Below the pieces are notes generated by a model. It was given only the letters and a program-made list of their open reading frames with translations. It was not told where the DNA came from and did no database searches. A program made the position numbers and the translations under genes. Shown here in pieces: positions 51,190 through 59,744 of a stretch of 64,000 bases of DNA (position 1 is the stretch's first letter; each line of letters begins with the position of its first letter). The DNA comes from an uncultured Bacteroides sp. (GTDB taxonomy: Bacteria; Bacteroidota; Bacteroidia; Bacteroidales; Bacteroidaceae): contig CAMTOS010000002.1 of assembly GCA_947074195.1 (NCBI GenBank), forward strand, positions 20,091 to 84,090, given 5' to 3'.

Positions 51190-52497
51190 TTATTTTTTAC
51201 TTAATAGCTGGAGTGCCACCGATGGTTTGATAGATATACTTGCATAAGCCCATTGCGGAGTTCTGATTTTCTCGCCCGCTACACCTTTAATGATTTTCAG
51301 ATTATCGTTTACAAAATAGATGCTATAGCCAGCTTCCAAAGATAGCCACGTATAAGCTTTATGTTTAAAAGTGAAATCGAGTTCGCTACCGATTTTCTTT
51401 CCGTCAAGATTAGAAACCTGAACCCCGGTTTTAAAGTAGTGATAATTGCCTTCGATAGTGGTACGTCCTTTCTTGAAATCGAGCAGGAATCCTCCGTATA
51501 AATCCTGCAAACCACGATTACCGGTATTGTTCCAGTAGTCCATCGATCCATTGAAGTCATGATGGCCTCTGAACAAATGGATGAAGCCACGCTGAATACC
51601 ATTATTCGGATTCTTATCTCCCGAGATATATTCATAACCGGCCGCAAGAGAGAATACCGGACAGAATTTATATGATCCATTTGCTACAAGATAATAACTT
51701 TTCAATTTATCAAGAGCACCTTTATAGATTACCTTACCTCTCTGATAATAAGCTTCAGCCATTAATTTTAAAGGGAATGATTGCGGGCTATAGCTTACAG
51801 TTCCCCCCATGGTATATTGTGTATAGTGATGATACGTTTTATAATTGTTTTTGCCTTCGGTAGCAATGGTATCCTGTGCAGAAAGAGCAACTCCGATGGC
51901 AGTAACAGTCACATCGTCGCCAAACTTCTTAGACATCCACAGCAATTCCATGAAACGATATTTCATTGCCGGCGTATAGTATGATTCATGAGAAATTGCA
52001 CTGTTGTTTGAATAGGAGAATCCTCCATCAATCATGAAATCATTATCCAGATTATACTTCAATAAAATCATGTCGAATGCATTCCCGGTATTACTCCAGT
52101 TGGCCGGACTAAATAGTTTACGATTATCGTATCTTAATGGCTGACGACCTACCCTGGCCACAAAACCCGGTAACATCAGAATTTCACCCCAGGCTTCATA
52201 TACTCCTATAGAGGGATTGTCAACATTGTGTCCTCCTTCGCCCCAGGTGCGTGCATCTTGCAGAGTGACTTGCATTTTAACCAGACTATTAGAAAAAGTA
52301 GCTCCGAATCTGGTTCTTTGCTGTACAAAGAAACCACTTCTGTTGTCCGATGTAATAGGCGAACCATATCCATCTCTGTATTCCGCCCTCGGGCGAATTT
52401 CCCCAAAAATTGTAAGATTCTGTGCCTGAGTAATTGCGCACATCAATAATGTTAATCCCAGAAATAATCCTCTTTTAAATACCCATTTTTTTTTCAT
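51190..52497 (-). CDS. Outer-membrane beta-barrel porin of alginate-export type, in the mod gene group
   Basis: Signal peptide; 'NLTIFGEIRPRAEYRDGYGSPITSDNRSGFFVQQRTRFGATFSNSLVKMQVTLQDARTWGE'; 36 bp upstream of modA on the same strand. Confidence 0.8.
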   Translation of the reverse strand: MKKKWVFKRGLFLGLTLLMCAITQAQNLTIFGEIRPRAEYRDGYGSPITSDNRSGFFVQQRTRFGATFSNSLVKMQVTLQDARTWGEGGHNVDNPSIGVYEAWGEILMLPGFVARVGRQPLRYDNRKLFSPANWSNTGNAFDMILLKYNLDNDFMIDGGFSYSNNSAISHESYYTPAMKYRFMELLWMSKKFGDDVTVTAIGVALSAQDTIATEGKNNYKTYHHYTQYTMGGTVSYSPQSFPLKLMAEAYYQRGKVIYKGALDKLKSYYLVANGSYKFCPVFSLAAGYEYISGDKNPNNGIQRGFIHLFRGHHDFNGSMDYWNNTGNRGLQDLYGGFLLDFKKGRTTIEGNYHYFKTGVQVSNLDGKKIGSELDFTFKHKAYTWLSLEAGYSIYFVNDNLKIIKGVAGEKIRTPQWAYASISIKPSVALQLLSKK

Positions 52498-52532
52498 AAT
52501 AATACCATTTAAATTTATGTTTGAAAACGTGT

Positions 52533-52653
52533 CGTTATATTTAAAGAGGATAACGGTTCTTTTAAAAAAAGGATAAACCGTTATCCTCTATAAATTCTAT
52601 TGAAAACCTATTAAGCAAGCCTTTTAAAAACGTTATTCTTTTTGCAGATAACG
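52533..52653. promoter_or_regulatory. Cluster of five CGTTAT/ATAACG half-sites including two inverted repeats (candidate ModE operators)
   Basis: cgttat 52533, ataacg 52550, cgttat 52579, cgttat 52631, ataacg 52648; 14-bp arms agaggataacggtt (52545-52558)/aaccgttatcctct (52576-52589). Confidence 0.5.
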
Positions 52654-52666
52654 ATACACAAAAAAA

Positions 52667-53017
52667 TTATAATACACATTTCTGCATGTCCATATTCGTG
52701 TGTTCCAGATACTGATTGAAATCTTTTATCTTATATTCAAAGAGTCTTAAAATTGCTTTGCCGTAATTGCTGACAGTACAGCCACCTCCTCCTGATCCTC
52801 CTTTTTGTCGTATTACAATAGGAATAGGTGAAACTCTGTTTAGCTGATCTATAAGATTCCATGCCTGCTGATAAGACATCCCTTTTCTTTTTGCTGCCGC
52901 GTTAATAGATCCTTCTTCGAGTATCAGTTTTAAAAGTGTGTAATGTGACATGCCTAAAAACAATTCTTCACCTTTATAAATTGCAATAGCTCCGTTAATC
53001 TGAAAAACATTTTCCAT
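52667..53017 (-). CDS. ModE N-terminal-like winged-helix regulator lacking Mop domains
   Basis: 'MSHYTLLKLILEEGSINAAAKRKGMSYQQAWNLIDQLNR...GGSGGGGCTVSNYGKAIL' typical of ModE N-terminal HTH; 116 aa only. Confidence 0.88.
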   Translation of the reverse strand: MENVFQINGAIAIYKGEELFLGMSHYTLLKLILEEGSINAAAKRKGMSYQQAWNLIDQLNRVSPIPIVIRQKGGSGGGGCTVSNYGKAILRLFEYKIKDFNQYLEHTNMDMQKCVL

Positions 53018-53042
53018 AATGCATCATTTTACATAATTTATA

Positions 53043-53059
53043 TAACTAAAATCGTGCCA
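53043..53059 (-). promoter_or_regulatory. sigma54-like promoter candidate upstream of the modE-like gene
   Basis: Minus strand TGGCACG-ATTT-TAGTT (-24 perfect, -12 poor); sequence context resembles the nifH site (cgtgccAaAATG vs cgtgccAtAATG). Confidence 0.35.
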
Positions 53060-53116
53060 AAATGATATGTAATTGTAAATCAGTAGTATATGTGTTAAGT
53101 GCGCTTGGTGAACAAT

Positions 53117-53128
53117 TACTTTAATGTA
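53117..53128. promoter_or_regulatory. TACAT-NN-ATGTA-type site (TACTTTAATGTA)
   Basis: One mismatch to the core; modE-nifA intergenic region. Confidence 0.45.
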
Positions 53129-53146
53129 TTTAAATAAGTGAAATAT

Positions 53147-53158
53147 TACAATTATGTA
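53147..53158. promoter_or_regulatory. TACAT-NN-ATGTA-type site (TACAATTATGTA)
   Basis: One mismatch; exactly 30 bp from the 53117 site. Confidence 0.5.
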
Positions 53159-53210
53159 GTATTTGCGAAGTATCATAAAGGTATGTAAAACATGGAATAA
53201 ATATAAATAA

Positions 53211-53222
53211 GACATTTATGTA
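53211..53222. promoter_or_regulatory. TACAT-NN-ATGTA-type site (GACATTTATGTA)
   Basis: One mismatch; nearest to the nifA-like gene. Confidence 0.5.
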
Positions 53223-53315
53223 GCATAAAAACGGATAAAAAGATTTATTTGATTAAAATAATGCATATATTTGGCAAATCAGTAGGTCTAAATCTCTTTT
53301 TAAAAGATTGTTTTT

Positions 53316-54881
53316 ATGGGAAATCTATGTATTAACAGGGTAAGGGAAGAATGTGAAGTAAAGAAAGATCTAAATCTCTTGTTACAAATAAGTAACGAAC
53401 TTAATGCTACCGATCTGAATATTGATGTGGTTATTGACTTGCTTCAAAAACAACTTAAAGCAGATACAATTATGATTTCTGTGCTCAACAGAAAAAAGGA
53501 ATTAATATACGTTGAGGGTGCATATGGTTTAAACAATAAAGATCTTACAAACATCACCTATAAACCGGGTGAGGGTGTAATAGGGAACGTCATTCAAACA
53601 GGAAAAATGATTATTGTTCCCTGCATTTCAGATTGCAAAGAATTTATTAATAAAATTGGGCTGCCTTATAAAATCGATAATCTTGATGTCTCTTTTTTGT
53701 GTATTCCGTTGAAAGAGAAAAATGAGATTATTGGTGCATTAAGCATTCATAAAGTTTATCGTGGTGTTCCTAATTTTAATGATAATATGCAGTTGCTTTC
53801 TATCGTAGGATCAATGATTGCACGTGCAGTGCGTCGCCGGCAAAAAAATCACGAAGCAATTGATGAACTCCGAAAAGAAAACAGTATGCTCAAACAAGCC
53901 ATTACCGAGCGTACTTTTAAAGGTATTGTTGGTAACTCCGGGAAGCTGCACGAAGTATTCAGATTAATCCAAAGTGTGGCACCAACTCAAACCACAGTCT
54001 TAATTCGTGGTGAAAGTGGAGTAGGTAAAGAGCTTATTGCAGATGCTATTCATTTCAATAGTAAGCGTAGCACAAAGCCTTTCATAAAAGTAAACTGTGC
54101 TGCATTGCCTGATAACTTAATTGAAAGTGAGCTTTTCGGTTATGAGAAAGGAGCATTCACCGGAGCTACCACTCAGCGAATAGGTCGGTTTGAAGCTGCA
54201 AACGGCGGAACTATCTTTCTTGATGAATTTGGCGATATTCCGTTATCCACACAGGTAAAATTGTTGCGTGTTCTGCAAGAGCGTCAGATCGAAAGAATTG
54301 GTGGAAATAAATCTATCAATGTAGATGTGCGCGTAATATGTGCTACAAATAAAGATCTGGAGAAAATGATTGCTGAAAATACTTTCAGAGAAGATTTATA
54401 TTATCGTATAAATGTTTTCCCGATCTACACGCCGCCATTGCGTGAAAGACTCCATGATATTCCTACACTTGTCAATTACTTTATCGATAAGTTTAATAAA
54501 CAGAATGGACGAACCATAAAGAGAATCACAGCATCTGCAATAGATTCGCTTATGGTCTATCACTGGCCCGGTAATATTCGCGAACTCGAGAACTGTATTG
54601 AACGCTGTTGTATTCTTTCTACAGATGATGTCATACATTCATATAACTTACCGCCAACCATACAGAATGCTTCATCGAGCAAAACCGAACATCAGGGCAC
54701 GCTCGAAGTGATACTCGATAAATTAGAGAAACAGATTATTCATGATACGCTGATAACCACCAAAGGTAATATTACAAAAGCGGCTGGTATTTTAGGCATC
54801 ACCGAACGAATGATGGGTTTACGAATAAAGAAATATAATATGGAGCCGAGAATCTTTAAAACTCATGAGGGTAAAAATTGA
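53316..54881 (+). CDS. NifA-like sigma54-dependent transcriptional activator (GAF-AAA+-Fis HTH)
   Basis: GAF domain; '[15 protein letters not shown]', '[18 protein letters not shown]' (GAFTGA loop), '[14 protein letters not shown]', Fis-type HTH '[24 protein letters not shown]'. Confidence 0.94.
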   Translation: MGNLCINRVREECEVKKDLNLLLQISNELNATDLNIDVVIDLLQKQLKADTIMISVLNRKKELIYVEGAYGLNNKDLTNITYKPGEGVIGNVIQTGKMIIVPCISDCKEFINKIGLPYKIDNLDVSFLCIPLKEKNEIIGALSIHKVYRGVPNFNDNMQLLSIVGSMIARAVRRRQKNHEAIDELRKENSMLKQAITERTFKGIVGNSGKLHEVFRLIQSVAPTQTTVLIRGESGVGKELIADAIHFNSKRSTKPFIKVNCAALPDNLIESELFGYEKGAFTGATTQRIGRFEAANGGTIFLDEFGDIPLSTQVKLLRVLQERQIERIGGNKSINVDVRVICATNKDLEKMIAENTFREDLYYRINVFPIYTPPLRERLHDIPTLVNYFIDKFNKQNGRTIKRITASAIDSLMVYHWPGNIRELENCIERCCILSTDDVIHSYNLPPTIQNASSSKTEHQGTLEVILDKLEKQIIHDTLITTKGNITKAAGILGITERMMGLRIKKYNMEPRIFKTHEGKN

Positions 54882-54907
54882 ATATTCACCATTTAATCTA
54901 TTTCATT

Positions 54908-55399
54908 ATGGCTTTTCAGGTATACAATAATTCAAAATATTTTGAGAACTGCGATTTTACTGATCCACAGCACTGCTCACGATTATGCGATTTGGTAAAT
55001 GCTTATATCACCGATCCTAAAGGAGGTGGTACACCACTCACCGATCGGCAGAAGCTGCATTTACTCGATGGATTGGAGACTAATCCGAATGCTATTGTTC
55101 TTTTCATTGTTCAGGAAGAAGAAATCATCGGTTATGCCGTGGCATTTATCAGTTTCTCCACATTTCTTGCAGGAAGAGTGATGAACATTCACGATCTGTT
55201 TATTGAGGAGGAATATCGTGGAAAGAAAAAAGGGAAAATGTTGTTACGTAAGCTCATAGAGATAGCCGGACAAATAAACTGCAGGAAAATGACTCTCGAA
55301 GTGCGTAAAGATAATGAAGTTGCACAAATCCTCTATTTCTCTGAAGGCTTCTCGCCAACTACTCCCGAAATGTATTTTTGGGCACGAAGACTCGATTGA
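54908..55399 (+). CDS. GNAT family N-acetyltransferase
   Basis: 'VQEEEIIGYAVAFISFSTFLAGRVMNIHDLFIEEEYRGKKKGKMLLRKLIEIA' acetyl-CoA binding motif. Start preferred at MAFQVYNN. Confidence 0.88.
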   Translation: MAFQVYNNSKYFENCDFTDPQHCSRLCDLVNAYITDPKGGGTPLTDRQKLHLLDGLETNPNAIVLFIVQEEEIIGYAVAFISFSTFLAGRVMNIHDLFIEEEYRGKKKGKMLLRKLIEIAGQINCRKMTLEVRKDNEVAQILYFSEGFSPTTPEMYFWARRLD

Positions 55400-55439
55400 T
55401 TAACTATCCAAATTCTATTCACCCGCAAAATAAATCATT

Positions 55440-55844
55440 ATGGAATTTTTCAGTTGGAAGAAACAAAGCAAACAATTATTCAGGGATGGTGAAGGCTATT
55501 TAAACACCCTGGAAAAACATCTTACCAAACCAAGCCGGTTCGATAATACATTGCTGTTTAATATTGCCATCATGTCTTATGAGAAGATGTTCGCCGCATT
55601 ATTGGCGCATTACGAAACTGATGCCTTACACCATACTCCTGTGGCTATGTTTAATGAAGCATCAGAATATGACAAAGGACTTACTGATGAGATGAAAGAA
55701 ATAGCTAAATTTATTCAGAGTTTTGAATCTATCTGCAGTTTCGAAGATAAGCCATATCGCACACCGGCGAATGAGGAGCTCATCCGCATCATTCACGGTT
55801 TGCTCCTGTTAAAGCAGCATATTGCAGGAGTGATAAACCAATGA
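55440..55844 (+). CDS. Small all-helical protein of unknown function (HEPN-like appearance)
   Basis: 134 aa, same strand directly after the GNAT; 'FNIAIMSYEKMFAALLAHYETDALHHTPVAMFNEASEY' helical pattern. Confidence 0.55.
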   Translation: MEFFSWKKQSKQLFRDGEGYLNTLEKHLTKPSRFDNTLLFNIAIMSYEKMFAALLAHYETDALHHTPVAMFNEASEYDKGLTDEMKEIAKFIQSFESICSFEDKPYRTPANEELIRIIHGLLLLKQHIAGVINQ

Positions 55845-57146
55845 CTAATCTTTCTTTTTCTTAATCACATTAAGCGCCACCGATGGGTTGAGGTTAATAC
55901 TGCCATATACCCATTGTGCCAGGCGTGTTTTTTCTCCCGATGCTCCTTTTAGAATGCGTACATTTTCGTTTGTAAAATAGATATCATAGCCTATTTCAAA
56001 CTTTAGCCATGAATTCTGTTTATGCTTAACGATAAAATCGAGCTCATAACCCAGTTTCTTTCCTTTAAGATTCTTAACAGGAACAGCTGTTTTAAAATGA
56101 TGGAAAATGCCCTCTATAGATGTACGCTTTTTATTTAGTTCAAATAGAACACCTGCATATACATCCTGTAAACCTCTTTCGCCGGTATTCGTCCAATAGT
56201 CCATCGTCCCGTTAAAATCGTGTGTATCGCCAAAAAGATGCATATATCCACGCTGAATACCGTTATCCGGATTTCTGTCGCCAGAAATATATTCATAACC
56301 TGCTGCTACCGAAAGCCATGGTAAAAACTCATAAGATGCATTCCCGACAATGTAATAACTTTTTAGGCGGTCTAACGCATCTTTATAAACCACTCTGCCA
56401 TACTGATAATAGCCTTCAAACATAAGTTGGAGTGGAAAGGATGAAGGGGTATAGCGGAAAGTACCACCTATCGTTCCCTGATTATAATATTTCCGTTTTT
56501 TATAATTCTCTTTACCACCAACAGATATAGTGTCCTGATTAGACAGGATCGCCCCGATGGCCGATAGAGTAATATCTTTAGTAATGTTTTTCGACATCCA
56601 GAACATTCCCATAATTCTGTATATCATTTCAGTCTGATAATATGTTTCCTCAGAAATATCATTATTGTTAGAATAAGAAAAACCTGCATGAACTTTAAAA
56701 TCATCATTAAGCTCATATTTCAGCAGCAACATATCAAATGCATTACCAGAATCCGACCAATCTGATGGTCCGAAGAGTTTTCGGTCATCATATTGTAGTA
56801 CTTGTCTGCCCACTTTTGCCTGGAATCCCGGAAGAATGTCAAATAAAGCCCATGCCTGGTATAAACCAACTGACGGATTATCCGTATCATCCGATGAATC
56901 GCCCCATACACGCGAGTCCTGGAAAGTCACTTCCATTTCAATGAAATCATAAGTGAAATTCGCTCCTATTCGGGTCCTTTGTTTTACGAAGAAGCCACCT
57001 TTATTACTGGTTATAATGGGTTTTGCATAACCATCTCTGTATTCAGCTCTGGGTCTTACCTCACCAAAGATTGTCAAATCCTGTGTATAGACAAATCCGG
57101 CACAACACATCAGAAGGGCACACAACCATATACGTTTCGCTTTCAT
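55845..57146 (-). CDS. Outer-membrane alginate-export-type porin, paralogue of 51190..52497
   Basis: 'DLTIFGEVRPRAEYRDGYAKPIITSNKGGFFVKQRTRIGANFTYDFIEMEVTFQDSRVWGD'; near collinear with the mod-linked porin. Confidence 0.8.
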   Translation of the reverse strand: MKAKRIWLCALLMCCAGFVYTQDLTIFGEVRPRAEYRDGYAKPIITSNKGGFFVKQRTRIGANFTYDFIEMEVTFQDSRVWGDSSDDTDNPSVGLYQAWALFDILPGFQAKVGRQVLQYDDRKLFGPSDWSDSGNAFDMLLLKYELNDDFKVHAGFSYSNNNDISEETYYQTEMIYRIMGMFWMSKNITKDITLSAIGAILSNQDTISVGGKENYKKRKYYNQGTIGGTFRYTPSSFPLQLMFEGYYQYGRVVYKDALDRLKSYYIVGNASYEFLPWLSVAAGYEYISGDRNPDNGIQRGYMHLFGDTHDFNGTMDYWTNTGERGLQDVYAGVLFELNKKRTSIEGIFHHFKTAVPVKNLKGKKLGYELDFIVKHKQNSWLKFEIGYDIYFTNENVRILKGASGEKTRLAQWVYGSINLNPSVALNVIKKKKD

Positions 57147-57250
57147 AATACATTCTCATCGTTTGTTGTTTTTTTAACGTCCTGAAGAGATGTATTGTTT
57201 TTATTATTATTGTAAAAATCAATATTTATTAATCTTTCGGTAGAGAGATA

Positions 57251-57291
57251 CAAAAAAAGAGTCTGGCATTTATTGCCAGACTCTTTTGAGA
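57251..57291 (-). terminator. Terminator of the RRM gene
   Basis: Perfect 14-bp stem aaaagagtctggca/tgccagactctttt with minus-strand T-tract. Confidence 0.8.
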
Positions 57292-57313
57292 TTATCTATC
57301 AGTTCTTATCGAA

Positions 57314-57676
57314 TTAATATCTGCCACCGCCACGGTTATAACCACCGCCGTTGTTGCCATAGCCACCACGGCTACCACCACCGTAACCACCGCGGTTGCC
57401 ACCACCGTAACCACCACCACCTGCAGGGCGTTCAGTTCTTGGACGTGCAACACTTACATTAATCGTTTTTCCTTCGAAATCAGTACCATTTAAAGCGTCG
57501 ATAGCTTTCTGACCTTCTTCATCGTTTGGCATTTCAACAAAACCAAAACCACGAGAACGACCAGTTTCGCGATCATTAATAATGTTTGCTGAAGCAATTT
57601 CACCATACTGAGCAAATAAATCGTGCAGGCTGTCACTTTTTGTGCCCCAGCTCAAATTTGAAACATAAATGTTCAT
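57314..57676 (-). CDS. RRM RNA-binding protein with Gly-rich tail
   Basis: 'MNIYVSNLSWGTKSDSLHDLF', 'RGFGFVEM' RNP motifs; GGYGGG tail. Confidence 0.95.
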   Translation of the reverse strand: MNIYVSNLSWGTKSDSLHDLFAQYGEIASANIINDRETGRSRGFGFVEMPNDEEGQKAIDALNGTDFEGKTINVSVARPRTERPAGGGGYGGGNRGGYGGGSRGGYGNNGGGYNRGGGRY

Positions 57677-57700
57677 TTTCTTTCTAAATTAAAATTGTTA

Positions 57701-58135
57701 TTATATAATTGAAATACGAACGGCAACCAAACCGCGGGCACCACGTTCTACTTCAAAGGTTACTTTATTTCCGATGGCAATGTTTTGCGGAGCCGAAGAT
57801 ATATGAAAAAAGTATTTATCAGCGTTATTCAGATTTTTAATAAAGCCAAATCCTTTTTCTTCATTAAAAAATTCAACTCTTCCCTGATTTGGTTCTTCCA
57901 CGATATCTTCCTGTTTTGGTGTAGAAACAGCAATGTTTTCAAGATCTACCTCAACCTTAGATTTCTCGGGTGGAGTAGAGTGTAGCATACCGTTTTCATC
58001 TACATAAGCAATCATATCATCAAAAGAACGAGTTCCGGCATTGGCACGCTCTTGTTTGCGCTTTTGTTTCTCTTCACGCTTTTGTTGTTTCTTCTTTTCA
58101 ATATCTCTTTTTCCTGTTGTTACTCTATTTGCCAT
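57701..58135 (-). CDS. Cold-shock-domain protein with basic N-terminal extension
   Basis: 'GRVEFFNEEKGFGFIKNLNNADKYFFHISSA' CSD motif. Confidence 0.92.
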   Translation of the reverse strand: MANRVTTGKRDIEKKKQQKREEKQKRKQERANAGTRSFDDMIAYVDENGMLHSTPPEKSKVEVDLENIAVSTPKQEDIVEEPNQGRVEFFNEEKGFGFIKNLNNADKYFFHISSAPQNIAIGNKVTFEVERGARGLVAVRISII

Positions 58136-58145
58136 TCTAAATTTT

Positions 58146-59273
58146 TTAGGCCGGTTCAGAAACTCTGTTCAGTTTTCTACCGGTTAGTTTTTGTATATCA
58201 TTTAACATTGTCCGATCTTCCTTTGTGCAGAAGGTATATGCCATTCCATCTTTACCCGCACGTCCTGTGCGACCAATACGGTGTACATAAGTCTCCGCCA
58301 CATCCGGTAAATCATAATTAATAACCACTCCAAGGTCCTGAATATCAATACCTCTTGCGGCTATATCTGTTGCAATAATAATTCTGGTTTTACCCGATTT
58401 AAAATTGCTTAGAGCATTCTGACGCGCATTCTGAGATTTATTCCCGTGAATGGCCTCACATCCTATTTTCTTTTTATTCAGCACGCGTGCAATTTTATCT
58501 GCACCATGTTTCGTCCGCGAAAAGACTAATACACGTTCGTCATGCTTTTTGTTTAGCAAATCAACTAATAAATCAATTTTTTCAGGTTTTTCAACATAAT
58601 ACAAAAACTGATCTATTTTATCTACAGTCGATGAAACCGGGGCAACCTCAACTCTGACCGGTTTTTTCAATAAAGCATCCGATATTTTTTCGACAGCTTT
58701 CGGCATTGTAGCCGAGAAGAATAAGGTCTGTTTCTTTTTCGGAAGCATCGGAATAATGCGGCGAATATCATGAATAAAACCCATATCAAGCATGCGATCA
58801 GCTTCATCGAGCACAAATATATTGATTTCGTGCAATTTAACGATACCTTGACCAATAAAATCTAATAATCTTCCTGGTGTAGCTATCAAAATATCGACTC
58901 CGGCCTTTAAAGCTTTAACTTGCGGTGCTGGTTTTACGCCACCAAAAATCACGGTATGACGTAAACCGGTATATTTACCATAGTCTGCAAATGCTTCTTC
59001 AATCTGGATAGCAAGTTCTCGTGTAGGAGTAAGAATCAAAGCTTTGATGGAGGGAAATCTTTTATTAACCGGGGCATTCTTCTTTAGCAATTCCAAAACA
59101 GGAATTGCGAAGGCTGCTGTTTTGCCCGTTCCTGTCTGGGCAAGTCCCAATACGTCCTGGCCTTGAATAGCCACTGGTATTGCCTTCTTTTGAATCGAAG
59201 TAGGTGTAGTATAATTTTTTTCTTCTAAAGCCTTTAAAACGGGCTCAGATATATTTAAATCCTTAAATGTCAT
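58146..59273 (-). CDS. DEAD-box RNA helicase
   Basis: 'AQTGTGKTAAFAIP', 'DEADRMLDMGF', 'SATMPKAV', 'HRIGRTGRAG'. Confidence 0.95.
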   Translation of the reverse strand: MTFKDLNISEPVLKALEEKNYTTPTSIQKKAIPVAIQGQDVLGLAQTGTGKTAAFAIPVLELLKKNAPVNKRFPSIKALILTPTRELAIQIEEAFADYGKYTGLRHTVIFGGVKPAPQVKALKAGVDILIATPGRLLDFIGQGIVKLHEINIFVLDEADRMLDMGFIHDIRRIIPMLPKKKQTLFFSATMPKAVEKISDALLKKPVRVEVAPVSSTVDKIDQFLYYVEKPEKIDLLVDLLNKKHDERVLVFSRTKHGADKIARVLNKKKIGCEAIHGNKSQNARQNALSNFKSGKTRIIIATDIAARGIDIQDLGVVINYDLPDVAETYVHRIGRTGRAGKDGMAYTFCTKEDRTMLNDIQKLTGRKLNRVSEPA

Positions 59274-59744
59274 TTACTTTAAAATTAGTATATAAATTGA
59301 TGCAAAGAATTTTAAAGTATGATTTATAAATAATACGTAGAATAAATTTGTTGCGGAATAAAGAGGAATATAAAGAACAAATTATATTATGGAGAAGACT
59401 GTATTATCAAATCCTTTAAAAATGCATCAGGCCTGAATGTTTCTCGCAACATCTGTGCCTCAATTTTAGAACAGTGGAATTTGATAATGAAGCCTGGTTT
59501 CAAGAGATCGATTTAATATTATTTATTGGCTTCGAAATAAACTCTGATGTTTCTGGAATACAAAGGTAAGATTAATAATTCAGATATTTTTATTTTTAAT
59601 CAAATATCCGTCATAATTTATATTGACTTCTTTATTTTGCTTTTAAATTAACATAGTTGTCAAACTACTGATGTTTAAATGCTTAGTCTTCTTTGCAGCT
59701 GGTTATTCCTGCAAAGAAGATTTTAAATTTGTTTTCCCGGTTTT

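Noticed and set aside
57330-57430. Periodic ccaccg/accacc repeats resembling a DNA tandem repeat
   Set aside because: They are the codons of the Gly-rich RGG/GGYGGG tail of the RRM protein.
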